From Mariannaea sp. PMI_226 (lineage: Eukaryota; Ascomycota; Sordariomycetes; Hypocreales; Nectriaceae): a DNA stretch of 64,000 nucleotides. Below are positions 43,507 through 54,399 of the stretch, piece by piece. The stretch is taken from contig JANFOG010000003.1 of the NCBI GenBank assembly GCA_024336345.1, forward strand, positions 4,222,501 through 4,286,500, in the 5' to 3' direction. The translations under genes were made by a program, and so were the position numbers. The notes below the pieces were generated by a model. It was given only the letters and a program-made list of their open reading frames with translations, was not told the origin of the DNA and searched no databases. The stretch's first letter is position 1, and each line of letters opens with the position of its first letter.

Positions 43507-44064
43507 ATGTCCAGCTCGAAAGACTATAAGGCCGGCGGCCGGAGCAATGCTGTCATCCCAAAGTGTGTTGCCGGACAAGAATTGCTTGACATGGAGCATG
43601 AAGAACCAGACGATACGAACGATTATATTGACAACAATGCAAACGCCAATGCTCAAGGTGGATATTATGGCAATGCTCTTCAGGCTGCTGCATCACATAG
43701 TCATTATGGGATTGTATACAAACTATTAGAGATGGGCGCAGACGTTAATGCTCAAGGTGGATACTATGGCAATGCTCTTCAGGCTGCTGCATCACATGGT
43801 CATTATGGGATCGTATACAAACTATTAGAGATGGGCGCAGACGTTAATACTCAAGGTGGATATTATGGTAATGCTCTTCAGGCTGCTGCATTCGACGGCG
43901 ATGAAGAGATCTTACGGATGCTATTAGCTAAGGGCGCAAACATTAATGCTCAAGGTGGACATTATAGCAATGCTCTTCAGGCTGCTGCATCACAGGGTCA
44001 TTATGAGATCGTATGCATACTATTAGAGAAGGGCGCAGACGTTAATGCTCAGGATGGTCGCTAG
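43507..44064 (+). pseudogene. Ankyrin-repeat protein, truncated by stop codons
   Basis: Four ankyrin repeats of 33 residues (consensus GGYYGNALQAAASHGHYGIV then LLEMGADVNAQ), encoded by 99-bp units starting at 43657, 43756, 43855 and 43954. A fifth unit begins at 44053 but meets TAG at 44062-44064 where TAT is expected, and a TAA follows 13 codons later in the same frame although homology continues to about 44090. The first two units are almost identical in DNA, showing recent duplication or conversion. The frame is open back to 43300; ATG 43507 (MSSSKDYK) or 43300 may be the start. Ankyrin arrays mediate protein binding and often form the C-terminus of fungal NLRs. A short 185-residue protein could still be made. 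Confidence 0.7.
43657..44064 (+). repeat. 99-bp ankyrin-coding tandem repeat
   Basis: Four complete units and one partial, period exactly 99 bp. Units 1 and 2 differ at only a few positions. Confidence 0.9.
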
Positions 44065-45329
44065 GGCAATACTCTTCAGGCTGCTACATCATAAAGGTGG
44101 ATTGGGGTTACTAATGCTTCATGAAGTATCGAAATACAGACATATAAAGAACGAAGGTGCACAGGTAGCTTCTGGTAAGGATACTAAACGAGCCCGTGCT
44201 GATCAAGGGCATGATTTCCGTGATGCAAGCTGGATTTATGCAACCAGGATTCGTGCCTGGTGTGTAGAAAGAAAGACCCCAACCCAGTCGAGGAAAAGAT
44301 GTTACAAATAGAATTGAGCTCGAAAGTTGTGACTGTATCAGCAAAACACTCTGCTTCATAGAGATCATGCAAATTTTCTTGTACCTGTGTTTCATTCCAT
44401 TCTCGTTCCCGCCTTGTGCCCTTTGCACAAATGAAGATACCATCATCTGCATTAATGAAATGTGCTGTTCACATCAGTACGTTTCGACGTGATAGTGGAA
44501 CCTGTACGTACGAACTTGGGAACACGCGACCTGAGCGCGTCAGTCCCCCTGGCTGAGGTGTGTGGGTTGACACGAAATAGATCTGAGTACCTTGACCGCC
44601 TGATCCATGACAGCCGAGATTGTGTTCCCACCTTATCTTCAAGGTACCCACCGCCCGTCACGGATGGGGTGGAGAACTTACTTAAGGCCCTGATCGGCTC
44701 GCGGGCTGAACGTTCCGCACGGGGGCCCACAGGTACATGAAAATGCATAAATCGCCCTGTGTAGCTAATACCACAAGATGGCGAAAAAAGGTACTTGCAG
44801 CAGGGAGTTCATCATCTTGAAAGTACCTGTCTTCATCTGTTTGGTAAGATTGGATGGGTTTGTTTCTGACTGATCAAGTCTAAACGTAGTCCTCAATGTA
44901 GTCCGCTCACCTCTGCTCTCACTTCACACTGACTGTGCAGCCCCACAGGATAACTCACAACGAGAGAGTTGACGGTTTCTATGGCACATACTATTGCCTT
45001 GCGTCTCCCATAGCCGCATACAAAGCCTGGGATTGCCGCCTATGGTACAGCAAGGCGTCATCCCCACGGGGTGCTCGCCCACGCGCCTCCCGCATCCTTG
45101 GCAGATGAGCGTGCCCAGGTTGGCAAAGCACATACTTTGGTTTATGTATGTGCGTATTTCAAATCTTTATGTCAAGTCATAGTTCACGTAAGATAAAGTC
45201 CGCCAGCGGGCCGTATATGGAGAAATGGACTTCAAGAGGGTAGGGGGGAACGAGACACTAACGTCAAGTACGAATTGTCATGGCCAATGGAAACGACGGG
45301 AGGCTATTATAACTACACAGAGCTCAAGG
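44065..45329. other. Intergenic, no gene seen
   Basis: Only short open frames; after about 44090 homology to the ankyrin unit ends. The 8-bp target duplication of the hAT element is at its right end (45322-45329). Confidence 0.4.
45322..45329. repeat. hAT target-site duplication, left copy
   Basis: GCTCAAGG, identical to 48403-48410. Confidence 0.9.
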
Positions 45330-48300
45330 CAGCGCTGCCCTCAAATCAAACAAATCAAATCCGGAGTCATATTTGAGATATTTGGCAACCCTCAACGCTG
45401 GATTTGTTGATTGAAATATTTATTCAAATATTTCAAATATTTCAAATCCTACCCTCTATGCTCTCCATGTTACTATGTCCAATCTCCCCCTAGACCTCAT
45501 CTCCCCCACTTGCAGTCGCCCCCAGCTTCACCGCACCATGTCTGACCCAATTCTTCAGGCATTGCAACTTCTCCAATGTTTCCGTCGTCATCGAAAGCCT
45601 CTGCGACGTCAGCGTCAACTTGGCGAGGCTGAACGACCTCTCGCAATCAGTTGCCATCGCCGGTATCGCGAGTATATCGAGAGCTAACTGGCTGATCATC
45701 GGGAATTGTCCCTGGTGAGTCATCCACCACTCGATTGGATCCTCAGTCTCTTGCGGCTCTAGCCGCAGATACCGCTCAAGCTCACTTCCCATCACTGTAG
45801 TCTTCGCTGTCCTGCTCTTCACCCACTGCCTGAACATACTATCTACCGGCATTCTCTGCGGCACGCTTGGGGATGCCGTAGTCTCAACAATTGCCCCTCG
45901 CTGCTCGTCAACCGGCCGGTTGCAGCGGTACCAGCGGTCCAGGTAGTCAGATAGTCCAATTTTGGCGTCCCTCACCCACGCAAGCTGTTCTTCCGACGCC
46001 CAATTCACCTCCAGATAGCTCATGCCCAGTGATGGGTGGAGAATGATGGATGCGGCAAACAACGGTGACTCTCCAAGCTTGGTATAGTATTCATTGAGTT
46101 TCTGCCAGGCGGTGATGATGGAGAGTCTCAGATAGGATCGGTGATCCTTTCCCATTTCGTCAACTCCCGATGATCCTGATGGCTTGCCTAATCCATCATC
46201 ACATTGTCCCGAGCCACGACCTGGCAAGGAACTTTGCATTGGCTTTCGCGGATGTTTGTCCATCTCGCAATCCCTAAATCTAGCAGGAAGCTGCCGATTT
46301 CGGTCTGGTCGCCCTCGGGCTAGCTCGACCTGCGAGTTGGTATTCTCTCCGGCTGCCTCGTCTGGAATAGTATGATAGAATAGCTTCCGATCCTCAAGGT
46401 GTTCTAGCAAGTATTCCATGCCTGTCATCACCTCCCAGAGTCGTCCATTACCTCCCTCGCTGCCCCAGCCCTGCGTTCTCATAGTTTGCAGGTAGAATGG
46501 CTCAAGGATATGTTTGATTTCTGCCAAAAGTCTCCAGTCATCCCCCTTCAACATGTCGGCCTCGGGTAGCCATTTCTCCACCTCTGGATGGACCAAGAAC
46601 GCCCTGATGTCTCCCTGCTTGACGAGCGCTCGAGAGATCATGAGATAAGTGGAGTTCCATCTCGTGTCGTTGTTCATGACGACCTCTAGCTCTGCCGTCG
46701 ACTCACTCGCCAGGAGATATTCTTGTGCTTCGTCGTTCTCGCGTGAGATCCTCTTAAAGAGCTCACACCTCTGAGGGGAAGATCTGATGAACTTGACAAC
46801 ATTGTGGAGCTTTCCCACCGGCCCTTTCTTTCTCCAGTGTCGTAGGTCATCCTCGCGCCGGCCGAGAAGGTCGAAGACCTGCGATTCGGCCTCGAAAGCC
46901 TCGAAATCTTCGCCGTAGAGGAAAGCACGAGCAACCAGGTTCAAGATATGTCCATAGCAGCGCATACGTCTGGCTCGAACGTCCGCCGGGCCCATCTCTG
47001 CGTCGAGATCTCCGTAGAAGTTCAGAAGACAGCTATCATTCGAAGATGCGTTGTCCGAGATCACTGTTCCAACTCGATCCTCTATCCTCCATTCACGCAC
47101 AACTTGCCCAAGCGTCACCGCGAGATTTTCCCCGCTGTGACATCCGAGCTGGCGACGGAGTGCAAGTAGGCGCGACTGGTGCTTGCCCTGGCGGTCAAGA
47201 AAATGAGCTGTGACTGCCATGACAGCGTGCCGATTGGGTGATGTCCACAGGTCGAACCCTAGATGGATTCTGGTAAGGGCATCTGAGAGCTCCTTCTTGA
47301 CCTCATCCTTCTTAGACTCGTACATGTCATCCAGCAAACGGCCCATCGACTGCCGGCTCCATGGTATCTGGTCAGATAGGTGAGGGTCAAGTTGCCAGGC
47401 GAGTTGCTGAAAGAATGGATCACTAAAGAAAGAAAAAGGAACATTGGTGTTGATCAGAAGTCCTAGGCTCAGTTCTCGGATCATCTTGACTCTAGCACGC
47501 GGTACGGCGCTGTATTGCAAGCGCCGTCGCTTGGGCCGTTCAGATTCATCGGTTGACACGTCTGTGTCGGCGCCTTGACTGCTCTCGAAGATCCTGTGGG
47601 ACCTACATGTGGTCAATGATGCTCAAGCTCGCGACGTCACATTGTCATACTTGCGGAGGTGGTCAGCTGCCGAACTCGTCGCAGCAGCGGCGAAGAACTC
47701 GGGCTGACTCTTCACGTCGCACAAACGACAGGCCCAGTAAGGACTCAACGACTGTCGTTAGTGTCGATCTCAACGAGAAAAATCCCTTCGAGCCTTTCCG
47801 GGACAAGGACTCTTCTAAAACATATCGTTTGTTCCTCCATACTGCTCGCGGAAGATCTGCAACGGTAGGGTGGTCTGGTGAAGCCACCCGCGTCGTCAGC
47901 TCGAATTGACTTGCCAGATTTCTCGGTGGGCGGAGAAGAGCAAAGGCGGAGGGTGGAGAAGGAAGCATGATGTCGTTGGGTTCCATCGGGTTAGGCGTCG
48001 ATCGGTAAGGAATGGCACGCGTCGAGGAGAAGTAAACAGACTGGCACCGACGCGGTTTGATGTTGTGGGGGCGAGGGACGTGGAAGTTAAGAAGCTACCT
48101 TCTCTTTAGCCAGCTTGAAGGCCCTGCTGGGGGTAGCACACTAATGAAAGGTCTGAGTATTGACTCTGATTGGCCAGATCCGCTCACCAGACCCTGACAT
48201 CCACCAGGTTCCGGGTAAGCTGCGAAGACACGCTCGACAGCTTGGCAGATTCGGCCATTGATCATATATCATATATCAAATATATCAAATGTTATTTCAA

Positions 48301-48402
48301 ATCCAGGGTTTTGGATTTGTTTGATTTGAAATAAGATTTAGGCATATTTGATTGATTTGTTTGGCAGTTTGTTTGATTGCATTTGATCTGTGGGCAGCGC
48401 TG
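45330..48402 (-). mobile_element. hAT-superfamily DNA transposon with exact 8-bp target duplication
   Basis: 3073 bp. Both ends begin CAGCGCTGCCC(T/A)CA(A/G)ATCAAA reading inwards, and the outermost CAGCGCTG is itself palindromic. The flanks are the identical octamer GCTCAAGG, the target duplication length of hAT elements. Subterminal regions are dense in ATCAAA and ATTTCAAAT motifs (45.34-45.45 kb and 48.25-48.38 kb), likely transposase-binding repeats. It carries one transposase gene on the minus strand. Perfect duplication suggests a recent insertion. Confidence 0.93.
45490..47751 (-). CDS. hAT-family transposase with BED zinc finger
   Basis: The main exon 47602-45490 is joined through a 48-bp intron (47650-47603, GTATGA donor, ATTGACC branch, TGTAG acceptor) to an upstream exon ending at 47651. 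Splicing completes a BED-type zinc finger: YWACRLCD, then SAADHLRK-SHRIF, i.e. C-x2-C and H-x4-H. The core contains the hAT catalytic region (IHLGFDLWTSPNRHAVMAVT, VGTVISDNASSNDSCL, RMRCYGHILNLVARA, NNDTRWNSTYLMI). The C-terminal dimerisation block is LALDILAIPAMATDCERSFS. No stop interrupts the 705-codon exon. Upstream of 47751 the frame is closed, so another 5' exon is needed; an ATG at 47986 in a different frame may belong to it. A damaged 5' end is the alternative. Confidence 0.85.
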
Positions 48403-48410
48403 GCTCAAGG
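48403..48410. repeat. hAT target-site duplication, right copy
   Basis: GCTCAAGG, identical to 45322-45329. Confidence 0.9.
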
Positions 48411-49687
48411 ATTGTCGTGGCGAGGCGGCTTGAGGGGCAAGCTTGGAGGATATCGTTTGGTACGCGATCCAGGGACGGGATCTCTGCTGAACACGCGGTG
48501 ACGGCACTGACCACGTTCTATTCACTATGTGGCGGCCAGAATTCTAATGTCTTTGGAGGAGGAGGAGGATGAGGAGGATGACATGGGTTGTGACGAGAAG
48601 TAAGAGAAAGACGCAGTGCTGCTACCTTTGAAGGGGTAACAAAGCGGGGGCCTGAGTGTGCCATTAGGATCGTCAATGTTCAGTCAGCGGCTTGACGCGC
48701 AAGCTACTACAATTGCCAGACTACGTCATGCATGTTGTAGCCACCGACCACCATTGATATTGCTTTCTGCCCGACAAGCTCGAAAGCGGTCAACTTCACT
48801 TGGAGTGTATAAACAAACTCTCACTAAATCGCAACCGTCTCTCCTGCCATGTCTACTTATTATCTCTCACTCTAGCAGCGCATTCCTGGTCCACAAAGAC
48901 GGTCCATCCGTGACCTGTCAGACTCTCGGTCTAATTATCTCGCTTTCGAGCGTCTTCTCGAAGAGAGGCTCAGAATATGCCAAAGTAACCTTGCGGGATT
49001 CTTGGCATACATTTCCTCAGTTTTATAGAATTAGGACTTAAGTCACCCTGTAAGGAGTAAAATTGGTTATTAGGGGGCCTGTCGGGGCGGCGTGAAGAGA
49101 AATTTGCCCAAAAAATATCCCCTATTCCGCAAAGTTCCATACTGATGATCCAGTGGAGCCGTCCGCTCCCGCCTGTTACTAACAGGCGTCCCTAATATCT
49201 TACTCGCACAAATAACTTCCTAGGAAGTCAAGATGGGGTGGAACGAGTCGCGTTAGGCTGCTTTTCCCAATGCCCAAAATGCTATGCGGACAGCGTCTAA
49301 TTGGACTCGAGCGGGATCCGAAAGCCCCCTTGCGGCCCAAGAGCAGTGCCATTAAATGCAAGAACGGATGAGTGCTATAGCTTCTTAACTAAAACCTTCG
49401 GACTTGCGACTGATGATCGCTATTAGGCATAATAGAATCAGAGATGACTTTATTTGATGAGAGACCATGAGGAATAGCTGGTTTGAAATATGGAGTCCTA
49501 TTGTCCTGAAAGCCACTTTACTTATGCTCCCGAATTTGTGCTAGATTATCTACGCTAGCTGATTTGTATTGTATGGTATAATTGAGGAGAAGTGTGCTAG
49601 CATCACATATGTCTTGAGAGAAATATGTTAGCAACATACATCTGCTAACTTAGATAAAATGCGCTTATGTATACCTATCATGTTTCT
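48403..49687. other. Intergenic, no gene seen
   Basis: A 127-codon frame at 48658-49041 has no recognisable motif and a Ser/Leu-rich composition; not supported as a gene. Confidence 0.4.
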
Positions 49688-49924
49688 TTAAATTGGCTTA
49701 TCTGGTCCCGCTATGCAAGAAGATTTCGAGTGGCGGTCTGCATCATGTGACGATAATAACTTTGCAAGGATTTTGTACTCTTGCTTTAGCTGAATAATTT
49801 CGATAGCTAGAGCATCATTCTGTCGTTTGAGGTCCTCGATGGTTTCCTCCGAAGCTGGAAATCGGATGTTATCATTGTCTTGATATGATTGTGATATGCC
49901 ACTATGAACCTCTTCCTGGGCCAT
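49688..49924 (-). CDS. Short coiled-coil protein
   Basis: Unrecognised, 78 residues from ATG 49924. The centre is a leucine-zipper-like helix (TIEDLKRQNDALAIEIIQLK, continuing EYKILAKLL). Upstream of the ATG lies a homopolymer tract on the plus strand (A-rich then G9, about 50032-50066). It joins several other very short coiled-coil genes in this window. Confidence 0.45.
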   Translation of the reverse strand: MAQEEVHSGISQSYQDNDNIRFPASEETIEDLKRQNDALAIEIIQLKQEYKILAKLLSSHDADRHSKSSCIAGPDKPI

Positions 49925-50804
49925 TGGGTACAGTATGATATAATTGCTGAAATATGCTTTCAATGATATAGGCCAGGGCCTGGTCAGGCTGTCCGTAGGC
50001 TTGCTGCCTAATTCTGCAAGCTTCAATATTGAAAAAAAAGAAAAAAAAAAAAAAAAGGGGGGGGGCGATGAAGATGTTAAGGTTGTCTGGGAAAAATCAT
50101 AAGATTGCATTGATTACGTGGTTGCGGTGAAGCGAAAGAGGAGGAATTTATGCAAAAGCTGGGAGTTCCATTCGCATCAGGTTCCGATCAGTTTGTTGTC
50201 ATCTTAAGGTCATTCTTGCCGCATTTAGCTTCCTGCATGTCCGAGCGCAATCACGAGTAGGCTCGTTGGCGTCACTCAACTAGTGAGTTTCAAAGTGTCT
50301 TGGAAGAGAAGTCCTAAAAGCCATCAGGTTATGTGACTGCCACCTCCACGGATGTGGCGCCGGTGTGGCTGTGTATCCTAATGGCAACCGATGTTTTCCC
50401 AAGCCTGTTTACAGAGTAATTGGAAGGCGGGGCTTCTGCGATTGCACTCGAGTACGTTAGCCTGATAGTCAGCATTGGGATGATTGGACTTAGATTGATG
50501 GCTTTGATACTGGCCCGTGTATGGTTAGAGTCGAAACTTGTCGCATCCATTCTACCCCTATTTATGATAATTGGCGGATGCTGTTCAGTACAATTTGACC
50601 AGGTTGAATAAGCACAAGATAGACTTTAAATAAAGACATATTATCGACATAATTTTCTTTCATTAAACTACATCAACCGGCTCAGCCTCCTCTTCTCAGT
50701 TCCTTTTTTCACCTTCCACATCACTACGATAACTTGTCCCATATTGAGTAAATTTTTGGCCTTTCACCATCGCTTGAAGCAAATGCATCTCCTCTATCGT
50801 TGCA
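49925..50804. other. Intergenic, homopolymer tract, no confident gene
   Basis: Contains the A-rich/G9 tract. A 63-codon hydrophobic frame at 50420-50611 is open but has no other support. Confidence 0.4.
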
Positions 50805-51254
50805 ATGCATGGAAGAATAGGCTTCCTTAGTTCTTGCACGGCTGCCAGAATCCTATGCACTAGAGACGCACTGCGGCACGGGCAAAAAGCTGCCTTTTTT
50901 CACTATCCGATCAACCGCCGCTTTGGGCCACCCAAGGGATATCGCCAAGCCTCGATCAAATTCAAAGGCTCCAGTTGTGGCTGCAGTCGATTAGCCGACC
51001 TTCGGACTCTGGGAACAAGGGATAAGGTTCTGAACATGTATTGTGAGTGGCAGTGTGCCGGAGTTGATGACCCAGAGTTGAAGGAAGATTTCCGGGTAGC
51101 GTACCGGATTACCCTGTACGAAGGCTTCGATCTCCAGCAGGTCTATAAAGACCAGAATATCAATTTATACGTCCGGCAAGGTGTGAAACCCGGGATTGCG
51201 AGATCATTTGTTGAAGACATCAAGATTTGGGCAGATACAGTGGAGATGCACTAG
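50805..51254 (+). CDS. Hypothetical protein with helical, SAM-like C-terminus
   Basis: 149 residues from the first ATG. The N-terminal 70 residues are basic and unremarkable. The C-terminal 75 (ELKEDFRVAYRITLYEGFDL, then VRQGVKPGIARSFVEDIKIW) read like a compact helical domain resembling the small SAM-like module found in many fungal hypothetical proteins. SAM domains mediate protein association. Recognition is by general pattern only, and the true 5' end may be another exon. Confidence 0.4.
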   Translation: MHGRIGFLSSCTAARILCTRDALRHGQKAAFFHYPINRRFGPPKGYRQASIKFKGSSCGCSRLADLRTLGTRDKVLNMYCEWQCAGVDDPELKEDFRVAYRITLYEGFDLQQVYKDQNINLYVRQGVKPGIARSFVEDIKIWADTVEMH

Positions 51255-52911
51255 AGCACACATACGTATCGATATACGGGCTTCTTCAGATGATATTTTA
51301 CATAGAGGGGTGGAGGTGCCTTCATTACAATCATGGATGCGCGGGTTCAAATGAGGGTTAAGAGATGTCAAGGGTTATGGATGATGGGAGATGTGGAGCA
51401 TGTGTGGGAGATGGAAGATGGGACATGGAAGATGGGGCATGGAAGGTGCCTGGGGTGTAGATGGCCGGGGGTCTGGGAGACGAGATGTCAGCGTGTATGG
51501 GATGGAGGATGTGCGGGGCCATGGTTCAGAGTGCAAATCCAGTGGCCAAAAATGGACAGAAACGCTTGTAGTGTCAGTCAGTTTCAGTGTCCATAAATTG
51601 ACCAGAGTCCAAAAACGGTCGGTCTAAAGGGAAGAAACTACACGCAAAAGACACTTCAAACTTTGCAATGCTGGTGGCCGAAAATGGCGTACATAAACTC
51701 TCTTATACAGTATCTCTCGAGTACCATATTTTGGCTTTCTGGAGGAGCCGAAATAGCCACTTTTGTCTACCGCAGAGTATTTGAACACATTGTGCTTCCC
51801 ACCCCGCGCTGGGACACTCAGGAAACAGAATTAGAGCTGCCTTGCGCCGGTGTTCATTTTCGACACCAGAACTCCGCAAATAGCTACTTAGGTCCCTTTT
51901 CGAACCCCCGGTCGGTTCTATAATTACATCTCAATAACGGCCACACAGGTGAATTTACAGCAGTCAACAGAGGTAATTTTATAGCTTAGCCAGTGTACTG
52001 TATAATATTCCAACCTAGGTAATTTTCCAGATCCGATAGGGTAAATCTATCTGCGCCAGTAATCCCGTTTCTCTTCTCTTACTACCTTAAGGAAGGCCCT
52101 TCCTTCCCGCAATCTCTCCGGTCTCCTCCGAGCCGCTTTTTGGCGGCACGGAAGGCTCGTAGGGCTTGTTGGCAGCTCTCTATCCACATGGGTGTGTTCT
52201 CCGCGTACAGCACGGACTGTTCAGAATTGGCCGAGGGTTGGGCAAGAGCTAATGGTATTGTAGTAGTTGACCTACCGCCTTTATCGCTCTGGTCCATTTC
52301 TGGACGACTAGTCGTTGTTGTTGCCTCTTAACTTGCCCCGCGATTTGAACTTGTCCCAGGTTCGCTTGCTCTCTGAGGATGCCCCTCGGGCATCTCCGAA
52401 TTTTCAGTAACACCCAAGACCACCACCACACCACTTGTCCTGACGCCAAGCTAGCTTAAGGGTGTAGCCGCGGTGGGTGCTTGAATCAACACGATTCAGG
52501 GGCCCATTTCCCCAGAATGAAGGTGTTGAGCCTTGTCAGCAGCGCGGCATTGTAATTGGCGAGCCAGCTAGTGGTCCCCGGTTAGGGCAATCCTCCCCAC
52601 GCTGAACATGTCATTAAAGATACTTCTATATACAGTACCCTCGTCGTGCCAAGTCCAAGCACATGCTTCGCTAAAGCGCCAGAGAACCTAAATGTAGTTC
52701 GTTCACGGATTCCAGGTGGCTGTCGCTTGATGAGGGAAGCATCAGCGATTAATGGCAGGGTGGGCCTAAGCAGCCTCTCTCTAGCTTCTTCTCTTAATCC
52801 AACAACAGCTGCCATGCAATTTCTTATAATCCTCATCATTGTCATTAACCCTTAATGAAGCTATCTCTGTTCTCACCGTGAGCGCCTACCGGCCCTCCGA
52901 TAACGGTATAG
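51255..52911. other. Intergenic, purine-rich degenerate repeat, no confident gene
   Basis: Apart from the repeat at 51330-51500 there are only short frames, including minus-strand fragments near 52.1-52.4 kb with helical low-complexity sequence that I cannot assign. Confidence 0.4.
51330..51500. repeat. Degenerate GGAAGATGGGACAT-type minisatellite
   Basis: Purine-rich stretch with many imperfect copies of GGGA(G/C)ATGGAAGATGGG-like units of about 14-18 bp. Strand asymmetry is strong (G and A on the plus strand). Confidence 0.6.
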
Positions 52912-53916
52912 ATGACAAACCGCAGCTTTGGTTCCGGAGACCAGGGTCTCTCTCAAACATCATTGACTATCATCGTTGTCTTTCTTTGCCTGGCCCTCTA
53001 CAATGTCATCGAGCTCACCTTTATCATCGGGGGGACCTTTAAGCGGTATTCTGGGGTGTACTTTTGGTCCTTCTCTGTTGCGACCTTGGGTATTGCCCTG
53101 AACTGCTCGGGCTTCTTTATCAAATTCTTTGGACCTTTTACGCTGGGCTTCGGCTATCTTTCATGTACGCTGAGCTTGATGGGATGGGTATGTATGGTGA
53201 CGGGGCAGTCCATGGTGCTTTGGTCTAGGCTGCATTTGATCCTGCAGAACGAAAAACGCATCAGGTTTTTGATATGGATCATCATCACCAACGCCGTCGT
53301 CCTTCACGGCACCATTATTCCCATGGTCTATGGCTCCTTTTCTACCAACCCAGAAATCTGGCTCAAGCCATATTCCATCGCCGAAAAATTCGAGCTCGTC
53401 ATCTTCTTCCTCCAAGAGTTTATGCTATCGTCTTTATACATCTTCCAAACGATTGGCCTTATGAAGCTAGAGCGGCCTCTTGGGAACAGAAGTTCGAGTC
53501 GCCTTCTGATGAAGCACCTGATTATTGTCAATGTCCTCGTCATCATACTCGACATAACGATCCTAGCCCTTGAATTTGCAAACCAATACGACTTCCAGAT
53601 ATCATACAAGCCCTTCGCCTACAGCGTAAAGCTGAAGCTCGAGTTCACCATTCTGAATCGGCTCGTGGATTTGACAAGTAGGGGCAGGGAATTGGCCCCA
53701 GCTGACCAAGTCGAGAGTGTAGCGACCTCAACAGTCCCACCATCATCTTTAAAATTTTCATCACGAGGACCGGTGGCAAGTCTACGGGCCCTGTCTACTA
53801 TGCACTCGCTACCAGAATCCTCGAAGGAGAGCGCATCGTCATCATCAACCGGGAATGGTAAAGGAGTCATGATGCCGACCGGGATTGCCAGTCGTTGCGA
53901 AGAAAGAATTGCATAA
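52912..53916 (+). CDS. Multi-pass membrane protein, DUF7703 type
   Basis: 334 residues, intronless. Six to seven hydrophobic helices occupy residues 18-250 (for example LTIIVVFLCLALYNVIELTF, LIWIIITNAVVLHGTIIPMV, HLIIVNVLVIILDITILALE). The order and the blocks YSGVYFWSFSVATLGI, GWVCMVTGQSMVLWSRLH and YSVKLKLEFTILNRLVDL match what I know of the fungal DUF7703 integral membrane family. A cytosolic Ser-rich tail follows. A receptor-like topology is visible but no ligand or partner is known. No lesion seen. Confidence 0.75.
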   Translation: MTNRSFGSGDQGLSQTSLTIIVVFLCLALYNVIELTFIIGGTFKRYSGVYFWSFSVATLGIALNCSGFFIKFFGPFTLGFGYLSCTLSLMGWVCMVTGQSMVLWSRLHLILQNEKRIRFLIWIIITNAVVLHGTIIPMVYGSFSTNPEIWLKPYSIAEKFELVIFFLQEFMLSSLYIFQTIGLMKLERPLGNRSSSRLLMKHLIIVNVLVIILDITILALEFANQYDFQISYKPFAYSVKLKLEFTILNRLVDLTSRGRELAPADQVESVATSTVPPSSLKFSSRGPVASLRALSTMHSLPESSKESASSSSTGNGKGVMMPTGIASRCEERIA

Positions 53917-54220
53917 TTGCTGCGACTCCAATAGTACATAAGCACACCAAATTTTGGGCGAAAGTACCATCGGGGGTAACGATGCACCCAGTCTGAGCCC
54001 AGCATTCTTTGCGAGAGATGACGGATGTGGCGCTTTGCGAGCATACTTCGACGCTTGCTTGCTTCGCGATAGAAGATAGAAGCATGGCTCACCGCCCTTC
54101 CAATGCGGTAGATGAAGGAACAACACTACTATTTGCTCACGATTAGAAACCACATTTAAGCTCGATGAATAGTCTTGCTTTGTCTACTAATATCAAGTAA
54201 GCACTACATCTGTCGCTACG

Positions 54221-54399
54221 TGGACACTGATCGTGGTTTTTGGCGCAACTGGCACTCGGGCGGGGGGCTCAGTTGCTGCCCGTTTCCTCAATGACAGGGA
54301 CTTGCTCCGCATTACGATTGGCTTAGATTCCTCGACCCCGAGCATGATAGCAAGAGGCTCCCCTGTGGTTTAGGATATGAGACCAGCCTGGAAAATGCC
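54221..54399 (+). pseudogene. NmrA-like NAD(P)-binding protein fragment
   Basis: The frame reads the N-terminal Rossmann segment of an NmrA-type protein (TLIVVFGATGTRAGGSVAAR, then MIARGSPVV), stops at TAG 54371-54373, and continues DMRPAWKMP. In the family a Gln or Lys precedes the DM, so TAG can be explained by CAG mutated C to T. Only about 60 codons remain, with no ATG in frame. NmrA proteins are redox-sensing regulators; this copy is dead. Confidence 0.55.

Noticed and set aside
43657..44064. Regularly spaced direct repeats that could suggest CRISPR
   Set aside because: The 99-bp units are coding ankyrin repeats in a eukaryotic genome, without spacers.
45475..48000. Plus-strand frames across the hAT element
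   Set aside because: Antisense to the transposase and without motifs.
50420..50611. Hydrophobic 63-codon frame as a small membrane protein
   Set aside because: Too short, no upstream context or homologue recognised.
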